From Saccoglossus kowalevskii (taxonomy: Eukaryota > Hemichordata > Enteropneusta > Harrimaniidae): a DNA stretch of 12,859 bases. The stretch lies in contig NW_003124907.1 of the NCBI RefSeq assembly GCF_000003605.2, positions 191,171-204,029 of the forward strand, given 5' to 3'. Made by a program: the position numbers and the translations under genes. The notes under the pieces are model-generated. The model had not been told where the DNA came from, did not search any database, and was given only the letters and a program-made list of their open reading frames with translations. Shown piece after piece: positions 1 through 9,300 of the stretch. Every line of letters starts with the position of its first letter. The first letter of the stretch is position 1.

Positions 1-440
1 TCATTGTACTGTCGGCAATGCATTTCTGTTATAGGTAAAGTTTCGCTTCCTCTGAACTGCGTTTTGAGTTTTTCCTTGGGGGCCTCTTTTTTGTGATTGA
101 TCAATAATCAGGAGCCGGAGTTGATATGACCGCGTCGTTATCAGTGTGCACTGTTTCCGTCGAGAAGGGATTACGCAAATTACGCAATAAGTCAATGTTA
201 TTGTTTGCGTCCAGACTTATATCTCAAAAACAAAGTGTACAGTATCCGTTATGCAAGTAGTTTTTCTCAATTTTTTTAAAAAAAAGGTATTTTAGATGTG
301 TTTCAGTTTTAATTTTGATAAAATTATGAGCCCAATAACTTTTACAAAAGTAATAACAAAAGCAGCAAAATTCACGAAAATAACTCTACGGCATCCTTAA
401 GATTTTTATAATTCAATTTCATTTTATTCTATATACTTAC
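1..440 (-). other. Left part of CRAMP1 intron 5, with an unexplained GC-richer patch
   Basis: Positions 200-440 are AT-rich intron-like sequence. Positions about 50-190 are noticeably richer in G+C and CpG and are open in one minus frame, but no frame resembles the expected CRAMP1 continuation and no convincing pair of splice sites is visible. I therefore treat this as intron, with the patch unexplained. Confidence 0.5.
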
Positions 441-501
441 CTTTATTTGGTGTTAGATATTTGAAAATTTTATGCCAGGTACGATAATACAAATGCCGAA
501 C
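441..501 (-). CDS. CRAMP1: CRAMP1 exon 5 (end of SANT domain)
   Basis: The acceptor TTTTTTTATAG precedes a phase 0 exon reading VRHLYYRTWHKIFKYLTPNK plus one base, followed by a GTAAGT donor at 440. It matches the VRHFYYRTWHKISKYI segment of vertebrate CRAMP1, with Leu in place of the first Phe. This is the recognition-helix end of the SANT domain. The following exon, expected to carry an ELYGLI.YGELRKK-like motif, was not found in 1-440. Confidence 0.93.
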
Positions 502-3500
502 CTATAAAAAAAATGTCAGTCAGTGAATCAGTCTTAAGAAAATAGTAACATGCTATTCACCATTCAAATGCCAAGTCAACTCATGTAACCTACCGAGTAT
601 AACAAATCAAAGCTACTTTTAATTATTAATTTTTTCCAGATATTCCTACAATTTTGACTGAGCAATATAGCTGATAGGACGGATAGGTAATAGGGTTCAT
701 GAGGTCTACAATTAAGAAATTTTTTTAGCAAAAAAAAAAATATGCAAAAAGTTGACAAAAATCACATGCAGCAGATCTTTCAGGATGTTCATTAGAAAGC
801 ACTGGTTGAATGTATCTGCAGCTGATATGTTAGTTATGCATTTTTAATGAGTTTACACAGCCATATATGGTCATTAAATATGTTGATCATGAGCCCAATG
901 TATTCGATAAAGCACTGGTTTAATGTCTATCTGCAATACTGCTCCATATATGGCATTTCTGCATTTTTTGACAAAGTCACATGACCATACATTATCATTA
1001 AATACATTGTTTTTAATTAAGCACTGGTTAGTGTTTTTATCCACAATAGTGCTCCAGATATGCAAATTAATGGGGTCGCATGGTCATGATATATATTGAT
1101 CAGATATAGTGTACAATGTCTTCAATATACATTTTGTAACACTGAATAATTTAGTTTCTAACTGAATGATGACTGTACAACATACAGAAGCTGGTAACCA
1201 CTAGTATGTCTCAGGGGGTATAAGGCATTCAAAAGAGTAAACACCTGATAAATGACAGGCATACAATCAATATGCTCTGCGTCAGTGAAGTTAAAAAGTA
1301 TTTAGTGTGGGATATGAACAGGACTCAATTGCACACCAACACAATGCATCTTCAAATGTAGGCAATTTTAATGCTGTGTCACTGCACAAGAGTCACAAAT
1401 ATCAAAATTAGGACCTACTCCAACTGTGACTATCATTATCCACTGCTTTACAACATGTACGTAATAAATAACCAAGAACTTTTGATGCTAGACATTACCT
1501 GGTCCTTATTTTTAATGAGATTTGGTGGATCGCCCCTTTTCTTATGCCGCACTTCCATATACTTCTGAATCGCTTCAAAATCTTTGCCATGCTATATGCA
1601 AATAAAAAATTATGATTATAACTCATGCCTAAATTAGTTTATAAACATAAAATAAAACCACAGTGTTTGCAAACTAAACAAACAAACTGAATAGTAAACC
1701 CCAAAAAGTTGGTCGGCCAATTAATAAATGTTCACTCCAAATACTGTAAAGTATATTATTTTCCTATATTATACATTCAACTTATTGCAAATCAGTGAAA
1801 AGAAACTTCACTCAAAGCATCCAAAATGTCTTTTAGCAAAAATTAATTTTAGCTAAAATAAAGTATTCTACAGTAGTGTAAGTAATGTACGAAACAATAC
1901 AAACAAGAAAGAAAAAATTTTGAATCAGAAATTAAAAAAAGCATTCTTCAAAATAAAATGGCCGACAGTCAGCCATTTTAAATTTGATTTGTTAAATTCA
2001 ATGACGAATGGCAATAGCTAAAGGACGAGACACAAAATTTCATTAATTTTATTTTGCAATCATCGAATAGAAAAACCTCTAACACTATTGATCTTTCATT
2101 CACATAACAGAGTCCTCACTTCTTGTATGTGCACTACTTCCTGCTATGAAAAAGTGAAAGAATATTGACATCAACCACAAACCGCCATTATGTAAACATT
2201 CTTATGTCTCTCCAAGCAGGCAGCAAAGTAAACCACCATTCTGATTATTCTCAAGTTCTTTTGATGTTATTTTGAGACCTCATTGCTGCACTTTGTTGTG
2301 TCAACAAATATTTCCCAAGTATTATTATATATAACGAGCAGGGAAAAAAGGCAATCATGTCATAATAAAATCAGTGAACATTCAACATTTATGATACTAA
2401 GAAAGGAGAAAAACCTACACATTTTACCTTTAGGAGATCGAAAACACTTTTTTGACAATTTCAGACTATGAATAACAAAGCACTGACTGTATTCGATATT
2501 CATAATTATTACTTGAGTATGATTACTTGAGCATGATTTCCTTAAATACCCTTTCAGATTAGATTCACAATTTTGTCCACAGCACTTCACGAATCTCTTC
2601 AAAAATCAGTCTACTGTAGACATTAGATTCACCATATGAAATTACGCACAATGCCACCTCTATTGATGTGAGTAGTGATGGCTTGTGATATTTTTATAAT
2701 TTCAATTCTGTTTCGTTAGTGTACTACCACCTACACATACAAGCTGACATCAATGCAACATTGAATCCTCTCTGATAATAAAATGTTACTCCGAGTGGAA
2801 AATAGATTCCCCAACAAATATAGACCATTATTGATTGACTTCTAATCTAATTTCCAGTTAGTAATTGAAAATAGAACACTTACCTCAAATAACGCTTCAA
2901 AAAAAAAGTTTTTGTCCTGCACTGTCCATGCTTCCCAGCGCTTCTTCACAGCTTTTGGTTCTTGTTTTACTGGTTTTTCTATGAATGTGAATATTTCCAC
3001 TTAAGTTTGTCTCATTATTTGTTGAATAACTGACTCAAAACATAGTTTTAACTAGCGAACATTGAAATATTCTTGGATGTCTTGCTGAATATTGAGAAAT
3101 ATTAATCTGAATGTTAAATTTGCAAACAATTTTGAATGTACATACAAATGTAACTAGTATCCATATTAGTGAATGAAATCATCCAAGACTGTTCCCATAA
3201 AATGTTCTAAAGAAAACAAGACATCATCTTGATTTAGGCAGACCTGACCTAGATTCTATCTCTCCGTCATTGGCAGAATCGCTGATTAATTAATACCTAC
3301 AGTTCAAAATAGTCATTTTGACTGACTGGAGTCTATGGTGGGTAATTTGAAAGTAGTGAATGTACTATTGGTTCTTTGCCAAAAACTAGTGAAATGTCGA
3401 AATCATTCATGATGCCATTATCGATAATAAATATTTATATTACTACAAAATGACCAATAAATAACATTGGTCAAATTAATAACAAAAGTTATTGCAGTGT

Positions 3501-4599
3501 GAATTCAATAACTTCGTTAAAACAATTGAAAACTGCTATAGTTGCTCATTTGATAATTGATAGATTGTATTCTCACTTTCAACTGTAAACAAATAAACAC
3601 ATGCACATCAAAGTATAAGAAACTAACACCAATGTTGTTGCCTATTCACAGTAATTTAGGAAATAATGAAACAGGTAAAAATGGTACAGGGCCTGTTCAC
3701 TAGTACTATACCAGCCATGGTGTTGATTAATGGCGCTGCTGTCCTGCTCTGTTATTTACATGTTACAGAACAAATGAAACTAAATCAAGAAAACTTAAAT
3801 ATTAATTTCGATGTATGGAGTATGCCCGTGGAGCTATTGAAAATCGCACAACGCCCCTTCTGTGGTAACAGGGCATGTGTCATTTTTCCCGCTAACTTGT
3901 AAACCACGATAAGGTGTTATTATAACTGAATAAACCACTGACCTGGAAGTTTTGGTTGCATTGGTGGGGGAGTCTGGTCTTTTTTGAAACGTTTATGTGG
4001 TCGAACACTCGATCGCAAAACTGGGTGTTTGTATTGTGGTAAGCTCTCTTCTTCCCCTTGGTCTTTTGTTGTTTCACTGCCATCTCGTTTTCCTTTCGAC
4101 TCGCATTTATGTGCCTTATTTTCAACGCTATCGTCAACGATCAGATTCTTATTTCCCTGTTCCTCGGTGACACGTTCCGTAACAGACGTTGTCATTCTGA
4201 AACAACAGGAAATAGATCGAATAAAGCAACTTTACAGTAAAAACGTTTTGCAGTTTTCTAGGCGGCGTAAAAATATTTTCAAGATGGCTGCCGTAATTAC
4301 TAACATTTCGCATACAAAACAAATCCTGAACATTTTTACAACAATAAAGAATTTATACTAATAATTCAGGTAGCATATTTGAAATTACAAATTTGCCCGC
4401 AAAAAAGCATACAACTATGCATCTGCAGTGGCAAGTGCATTAAACAATGTTTTCAGTTAAAATTTTAACGACATGAAAACGGTCTCGCTACAAATCCAGA
4501 ATTGAGTTTGTGAAAACCGATTTTTCATGTCTACACATACCCATCCTGAGAACTATTAACAGAAGCAGCACACGGTTGTCCCTTCTTGCGTTTAACCAT
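441..4599 (-). CDS. CRAMP1: CRAMP1 (cramped-like) chromatin regulator, 5' part, five exons, partial
   Basis: Joined minus-strand exons 4599-4541, 4196-3943, 2978-2884, 1591-1499 and 501-441 give 562 nt, or 187 residues plus one base, with every splice phase compatible. Visible in order: a Lys/Glu/Ser-rich N-terminus; LRSSVRPHKRFKKD at about residues 80-93, matching the LRSSVRP-containing segment of vertebrate CRAMP1; and a SANT/Myb-like domain from about residue 119 with WEAW, DKN, HGKDFEAIQ, KNKDQ and VRHLYYRTWHK. Cramped proteins are nuclear chromatin regulators, Polycomb-group linked in Drosophila and more recently tied to linker histone H1 expression; none of that role is visible here beyond family identity. 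The family is usually around 1000 residues or more, so most of the protein lies off the left edge. The gene is divergent from the JPT gene starting at 6266. Identity is very secure; the first exon and start codon are less so. Confidence 0.93.
502..1498 (-). other. CRAMP1 intron 4 (997 bp)
   Basis: Intron from GTAATG to TTATAG. It contains the roughly 110-bp degenerate tandem repeat at about 750-1110. I see no coding content. Confidence 0.87.
750..1110. repeat. Degenerate tandem repeat, unit about 110 bp, about 3 copies
   Basis: The anchor AGCACTGGTT recurs at 798, 911 and 1020 (spacing 113 and 109). Between anchors the same order of words recurs: ATCTGCAA or ATCCACAA, a CCATATATGG-like or CCAGATATGC-like word, a CACATG or CGCATGG word, and CATTAAATA. 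TTGACAAA..TCACATG at 752 recurs near 968, two units away. The copies are clearly diverged, so the array is old. The 63-residue minus-strand open frame across it is a by-product. Confidence 0.8.
1499..1591 (-). CDS. CRAMP1: CRAMP1 exon 4 (SANT helix 2 and basic loop)
   Basis: This 93-nt phase 0-0 exon encodes HGKDFEAIQKYMEVRHKKRG followed by DPPNLIKNKDQ. HGKDFEAIQ is almost invariant in CRAMP1 proteins, and the basic KKRG..KNKDQ loop corresponds to the KKKGKP..VKNKEQ insertion that distinguishes cramped from ordinary SANT domains. Acceptor ..TTTGCATATAG, donor GTAATG (a weaker donor than its neighbours). Confidence 0.95.
1592..2883 (-). other. CRAMP1 intron 3 (1292 bp)
   Basis: AT-rich intron, GTAAGT to CATATAG. 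The only structure noted is a perfect 9-bp hairpin at 1954-1980. The overlapping short open frames at 2283-2602 look like chance. Confidence 0.87.
1954..1980. other. Perfect 9-bp inverted repeat (hairpin) in CRAMP1 intron 3
   Basis: TAAAATGGC at 1954-1962 and GCCATTTTA at 1972-1980 flank a 9-nt loop. Both arms contain a YY1-like GCCATTTT core. No function can be assigned. Confidence 0.5.
2884..2978 (-). CDS. CRAMP1: CRAMP1 exon 3 (first part of SANT domain)
   Basis: After completing a Glu codon with exon 2 (phase 1), this exon reads KPVKQEPKAVKKRWEAW and then TVQDKNFFFEALFE, ending on a whole codon before a GTAAGT donor. The two Trp of WEAW, the DKN and the FFEALFE pattern are the first helix of the CRAMP1-type SANT domain (vertebrate form approximately WESW..DKNTFFEGLYE). 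A run of nine T encodes three consecutive Phe, the first replacing the usual Thr. Acceptor: ..TTCACATTCATAG. Confidence 0.95.
2979..3942 (-). other. CRAMP1 intron 2 (964 bp)
   Basis: AT-rich intron from GTCAGT to CATAG. The short open frame at 3666-3902 on the plus strand shows no recognisable motif or splice context. Nothing else is seen. Confidence 0.85.
3943..4196 (-). CDS. CRAMP1: CRAMP1 exon 2 (LRSSVRP motif)
   Basis: The exon is bounded by a strong acceptor (pyrimidine-rich tract ending in TTTCAG at 4197) and a GTCAGT donor at 3942-3937. It encodes MTTSVTERVTEEQG.. through LRSSVRPHKRFKKD to PPPMQPKLP plus one base of the next codon. The low-complexity charged first half is typical of the disordered CRAMP1 N-terminus. 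The LRSSVRP segment followed by basic residues matches the motif preceding the SANT domain in vertebrate CRAMP1. ATG 4195 is the fallback start codon if exon 1 is untranslated. Confidence 0.9.
4197..4540 (-). other. CRAMP1 intron 1 (344 bp)
   Basis: The intron runs GTATGT to TTTCAG with a clear pyrimidine tract. It contains a YY1-like AAGATGGCTGCCG on the plus strand near 4282-4294. I see no coding content. Confidence 0.55.
4541..4599 (-). CDS. CRAMP1: CRAMP1 candidate exon 1 with start codon
   Basis: This would encode MVKRKKGQPCAASVNSSQD plus two bases of a Gly codon, ending at a GTATGT donor (first intron base 4540). The two leftover bases join the single base in front of ATG 4195 to keep the frame (..QDG-MTTS..), which is why I include it. 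The ATG context is mediocre: T at -3, G at +4. The frame stays open upstream to about 4938, with further Met codons, so stop codons do not fix the start. The alternative is that this is 5' UTR and translation begins at Met 4195. I see no obvious homology to known CRAMP1 N-termini, which are poorly conserved. Confidence 0.55.
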
Positions 4600-5300
4600 T
4601 GATATTTTTCTGTTATTGCTATCCAAACCTGTCCATCTGATTTGCAAGACAGACGTAAATATTACCGATACAGAACTAGCTCTTGTTGAACCCGCTCTCA
4701 GTTGAAACACTAAACCACGCACGTTCCTCGATTTACTATCGCGATCGTGTTGAGGCCAGGCACTGCAGCTGGTTGGCTTGACAAGACAGAGCCGCGAACT
4801 CAATATTAAATTATTGAAAATTTCTGATACATCATTTACATCAAGGGTTTTTTCTTCAGAGTATAATTTGTAATAAATAATTATTATATCATAAGTAATG
4901 TACATCAAATGCGAAGCGGAAGTACAAATCGCGACCACAATATGATCATGATGGGTGTAAATTCAGTCACGACTGGTCACATCACACAAGCGATACAATA
5001 TTACTTGCATATATAATTTTCTTACACACTTGAGCATACTTGGATGAGAAATAAATGGGTTAATACATATACATAAACTTCGTGTCTTGTTTCGCCGGAA
5101 ACGTTAAATCTAAATCAACTGCAACATATCCGGTTAGAGAATGTGCAGACACATCAGAAGTCGAGGGGGGTTGGAAACGTACACAAATATACATAGGCTC
5201 TCCGTCGAATATATATCAAAACAAATATTCAAAGATGTTGGAGTTTCCACGAGAAAACACGAATTGTAGTCATTTGCGTCAATTTCCAGGTTAATTCGCT

Positions 5301-5325
5301 GTAGCAGTAGTAGTAGTAATAATAA
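5301..5325. repeat. Short GTA/TAG trinucleotide microsatellite
   Basis: GTAGCAGTAGTAGTAGTAAT followed by AATAA is an imperfect trinucleotide run. It produces a spurious poly-Leu start in a minus-strand open frame. Confidence 0.75.
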
Positions 5326-5464
5326 CTCCACTGCGATCCGGTTAGTGCTGCATGGAGCACATCACACTAAACTGGCATTTAATATATTATAGTTCAGTTC
5401 CCATAATAAAGTGGTGGTAAAATGATATAGTATATGTCTAATTCATTCATACCTACTCAGTCAG

Positions 5465-5483
5465 CTTACGGATTGTTCGTAAG
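5465..5483. other. Small inverted repeat in the intergenic region
   Basis: CTTACG and CGTAAG form a 6-bp stem around a 7-nt loop. This could be chance or a palindromic protein-binding site. Confidence 0.3.
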
Positions 5484-5553
5484 TGCTTCGCCATGCAAAA
5501 AATATCGGGACACTCAACAATCACAGATGTAAACAAATTCACACACAATACAC

Positions 5554-5630
5554 TTTGGCGCGAAGTGAACCTCGGGATCACCCCCTTCTGATTGGTTTGC
5601 TCAATGTCACGTGGGGGTGATTCCCCGAAC
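5554..5630. promoter_or_regulatory. Candidate promoter module: E2F-like, inverted CCAAT, E-box inside an inverted repeat
   Basis: TTTGGCGCGAA at 5554-5564 fits the E2F consensus. CTGATTGG at 5588-5595 is an inverted CCAAT box (NF-Y type). CACGTG at 5608-5613 is a perfect E-box. TCACCCCC (5578-5585) and GGGGGTGA (5613-5620) form an 8-bp inverted repeat around the last two, extendable by TCGGG/CCCGA with a bulge. The motifs are directly visible; their activity and target gene are inference. Confidence 0.4.
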
Positions 5631-5832
5631 TAGTATTATGGGATAATTCTTCAGGAATAAGTTGTTTTTATTCATAATTTCCAAAATTAGACCTAGATGG
5701 ACGTGATTCCAAATTTTATTAACCAACAAAAATTGCTAAGCTGTTTTTTTCAAGAAATTTAGACGAATCGAGGATACCGATTCCTACGAAGAAGCATTTG
5801 TATCCTGAAATATGATTGGGTAACGTGACTTC

Positions 5833-5838
5833 GGGCGG
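5833..5838. promoter_or_regulatory. GC box (GGGCGG), Sp/KLF-like
   Basis: A single GGGCGG in otherwise AT-rich sequence, 428 bp before the JPT start codon. One six-base match is weak evidence. Confidence 0.2.
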
Positions 5839-5913
5839 TTATGTGACAAATACATATCTTGTTCATTAATCTTTTCATTAAAAATCACAATAGCTCTTAT
5901 TTTTTGCCATATA

Positions 5914-5925
5914 ATATATATATAT
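5914..5925. repeat. Short TA dinucleotide run
   Basis: About six TA units inside AT-rich intergenic sequence. Confidence 0.6.
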
Positions 5926-6067
5926 TGGAATATCTTTATAAATAAAGCTAGAATTCGTGACAGGAGCTAGTATCTTCTCAAAACATTCATTGAAAGACGC
6001 CCATTTATTCTGTGTAGAAACCAATGATAAGGCGCCTTTCAAAATGCACGCGCCTAATTCTAGACGA

Positions 6068-6075
6068 TGACGTCA
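6068..6075. promoter_or_regulatory. Consensus CRE octamer TGACGTCA
   Basis: A perfect palindromic cAMP-response element (CREB/ATF type) about 190 bp upstream of the JPT ATG, the usual distance range for a functional CRE. A CCAAT word at 6021-6025 and the palindrome AAGGCGCCTT at 6029-6038 lie just upstream. Confidence 0.45.
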
Positions 6076-6265
6076 TGTTCGCATAAATTCAAACGCTGCT
6101 TCAGTTGCATATTTGCGCTGAGAGACAGACATTAGTCTAAAGAGCACCACTAAATATATTGATTGCTACCCCAGATAGTCCATTTATAGTCTAAACCACC
6201 CAAGCCCAGCCCAGTTTTAGCTGTCACTTATTTTCCATTGGTGAATAAAGCGCGAAAGGTTAGAC

Positions 6266-6318
6266 ATGACAACCACGTCGACCTATCAGGGGATGAATCT
6301 TGAAAAGCCAACTTCGAG
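6266..6318 (+). CDS. JPT exon 1 with start codon
   Basis: ATG in context GACATGA (purine at -3) opens 17 codons plus AG, followed by the strong donor GTGAGT at 6319. It encodes MTTTSTYQGMNLEKPTS. The MTTT start is the conserved JPT1-type N-terminus, which fixes the start. A CCAAT-type ATTGG (6237-6241) and an E2F-like GCGCGAAA (6250-6257) lie just upstream, probably in the 5' UTR or core promoter. Confidence 0.92.
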
Positions 6319-9300
6319 GTGAGTACACTGTGTTACGCGGTGAAATTGCTCCGTTTTACCCGAAACATTTGAGGCCTTTAGCAAGTGCGCCAGTCACTAT
6401 TTTTATGTGACAACACTTATGACGTATTCTAGAACATTTTGAACTAATTGTTAAGCTAAACGTGACCGAATTGATACATTTTCGCCAAAACACGAGTTGT
6501 GTGTGTTCGTGCGCGTAACACCGATAGTCTGCGGAGACCGCAGCCATTTTCCTACATGTTGCCATGCATTTTTCGACTAAAATGGTGAAACCCATAAACT
6601 CTACATATCATGCCCTTTATGGGACGACACGACAGTCACTGGAACTTGACAGACAAGCTTGCACGTGTTGACACTGCAATGTAGCAGACTGTTTCAGTTC
6701 TCAATTGAGTCGGTCCAGGTGACTTTATGGCCACGTCCACTAATCACCTATTTGCATTGTGCCATTTCTTGCTGTGAACTGTTCATTGTTCTTTTTTGTT
6801 ACTTTGTTACAACAAAGCATGCAAGGATCACCTGTACATGTGTATATACTTCTTGAAATTGTTATTAACATATTTTAAGTGATTGTTATGCAACATTTCC
6901 ATGTGTTACCTGATAATTAATGAAGTGCTAAAATTTAATGGGATTATAATATCTAAACACCTCTTTAAAAACAACAATTTTTCAAATATTGATAACATTG
7001 CACATTTTAGTATTTTCTATAATTTAATTTTGAGCCCATTTGTACATAATTTATTACAGGTTTAAGTTTTTTTTTATACTATATTATTAAAGTTTACTTT
7101 AGGTTAAGGCATATTGTAATACGTTTTGTTCGTACTTGCACCCAATTCATTAATCATTATAAACAATACAGTGTCATATCAACCTATGTATCTATGGTCA
7201 GGATCCCAGTCAAGAAGATTTAAAATTCATAGTTGGCACTTTTTCGAAGATTAGCAAGCATTATTTATGCAATTCAACCTGTTGAATCTCGTAATAGATT
7301 TACTGTTCTGTATTGTTATTTTGGTTGGGTTGGTTTGGTTTGGTTTAGAGAAAACTACAAGTATTTTGCTTTGATCACTGGAGAGCACAACTATGCATTT
7401 TGGCCAAACACCATGTTGCACCATTTTCCACAAGAAGCTTGATTATTCAGGGTATGTTTCGGTATACAAATCATGCAACTAAGGTGTCATTTTACTTTCA
7501 ACTAAACCTTGAAAATGCAGAAATGGTATTGAAATACATTTTCATATTATGCACTTTCCTAAATCAAAATTCACTCCAACATGACAGAGGGACTGTGATT
7601 TGCTCTAACTGAATTTATGGAAATTTTTACACGTTATAAAATATCAAATGCAGTATCAATCTGACCCCCACTCTTTAATCTCTTGGTTTCATAGCTGCCA
7701 ATTCAGAAGCCATTGTTTCTCATGTAAATACTATAAAACCATTTTTTTTCACTGACGTTTAATTTCACCGTTTTGGTGTTTTGAGCATATTCACTATTTT
7801 AATAGAAATTTGTCAAGGAAACAATCGGTTATTGTTATTTTACATGTTCACATAGATTTCATGTATTTTACTTATCAGCAAAAATAGCAAAATTAAAACT
7901 CGGTGAATAATTAATGCATTTACAGTTGTGAAAATCCAAGCCCCACTACAGAAAGCTGTACCTCAGTATGTAAACATATTTATCAAAATTTGTAAAAACA
8001 ATCAGCTTTTATTTTAATTCAAATATTCAAGTGGTTGGCTCAAAATGCTTAACACTGTCTACCCCATAATGTGCGAACACGCCATCACATGAAATAGCAA
8101 TTGCCACCACAGACTTTCTTGCTGTGGTAAATTTAAAATCCAACTGTCCCGTTTTTTTATAAAAAAGTTGTACATGTATTCATGAAACGATTGTCCCCAC
8201 CTTTTTGTCTGTCACTGTATCAAAGAGCATAGATTTTGTCTTTATGTCTGCAGATTGAGTTGGTATGGCAGTAATATTGACTAAAAAAAGTTGTATAATA
8301 ATACAGCTGACACAATTTCATAAAATGTGTGGAATACTTGTGACTGCTTATCAACCGAGATTGCCTTGCCTTGTATCTAAAGTAGTCTTGTATTATGTGA
8401 CAAGTTTGCCTGAAACCATTATTTCTAGTCATTTGAATCAAAAAGTCTGTCGAGAATATTCGTTTTTGTTCGCAAGATCAAATGCTCTATACCGTAACCC
8501 CTTCCAATTGTGTACTGTATATACCCTTCTATTGGGGTTGCGCTTTTAATAGAGCAAATACAGTAGTTTGAAGTACTGAAGTTTTCATTTAAGCTTGGTG
8601 ATAGCTTATTTAAATGCTTGCCATGATGAATATAAATGCCTTCAAAGTGGTACTTCAAATTGATTCACAACTGGGCTTTGTAGCAGGACATCGACCACAA
8701 CTTAAATGAGAAGGTCATAACCTGCCGAGTGACATTATCTTCATCAATAGCAGCATATACACAGTTCAGTGTCCACATTGTAGACATTGTTCGGAATAAT
8801 TTTGGTGAAAAACGAAGATTCAATACTGACTTCAATGCCACCACTTCAACAGCAATTATTCATTTCTTTAATTTTGACCATTCTGACACTATTGTTGATA
8901 GTCAATCCAACAGCATACAGTATTTAACACTCCAGTAGTTCAATAAACCATCGTTTTGTTGGGATGGTGGAAAAGGAATAATTGTTTGATTGCGATTAGG
9001 GCATTCTTAGCTAGTTACTTAAGTGTACAACTATGGTAGTTTATAGGTTTTCAGAGCTCAGATAGAGAATATTGTAGTGTTATGGTAATATTTACTTAGT
9101 AAGTTACCCATCTAGAGTTTTTTATACCAAGTTACTTGAGCAAAAATCCAACCTGAATCTACTAACTGAAACCTGGCGTATTGCGTTGTTTGACAAACTT
9201 ATTTATAAAATTCTGCTTCAGGTGAGCACTCAACCCAACTACATATAACCTAAAAAGTACATAATGTTCGAAGTTTACTCTAATGCTGTAGCAAAAAGTT

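Larger units (their letters stand above)
4600..6265. promoter_or_regulatory. Divergent intergenic region between CRAMP1 and JPT
   Basis: About 1.67 kb separates the two start codons. Candidate transcription-factor words cluster at 5554-5630, 5833-5838 and 6020-6080, and G+C and CpG density are higher than in the introns in places (around 4680-4800, 5080-5300, 5550-5630 and 6030-6120). It must hold the promoters of both genes plus their 5' UTRs. I see no clear TATA box at a position that can be tied to a start site, and transcription start sites cannot be read from sequence alone. No third gene is recognisable here. Confidence 0.6.

Noticed and set aside
3984-4361. 125-residue plus-strand open frame
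   Set aside because: It is mostly antisense to CRAMP1 exon 2, whose identity is shown by conserved motifs and splice sites.
4531-4938. 135-residue minus-strand open frame as a separate gene
   Set aside because: Only its last part (from Met 4599) fits a gene model, as CRAMP1 exon 1. The upstream part has no recognisable motif and is more likely 5' UTR or promoter.
5082-5331. Overlapping open frames on both strands, one starting MELLLLLLLL
   Set aside because: The poly-Leu comes from a trinucleotide microsatellite; no domain or splice context supports either frame.
6356-6595. 79-residue minus-strand open frame near the start of JPT intron 1
   Set aside because: It lies in the CpG-richer promoter-proximal intron, where stops are fewer by composition; no motif recognised.
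8265-8549. 94-residue plus-strand open frame in JPT intron 1
   Set aside because: No recognisable motif, hydrophobic AT-driven composition and an overlapping minus-strand frame of similar length; typical of chance.
8729-8938. 69-residue plus-strand open frame in JPT intron 1
   Set aside because: No domain recognised, no convincing flanking splice sites with matching phase.
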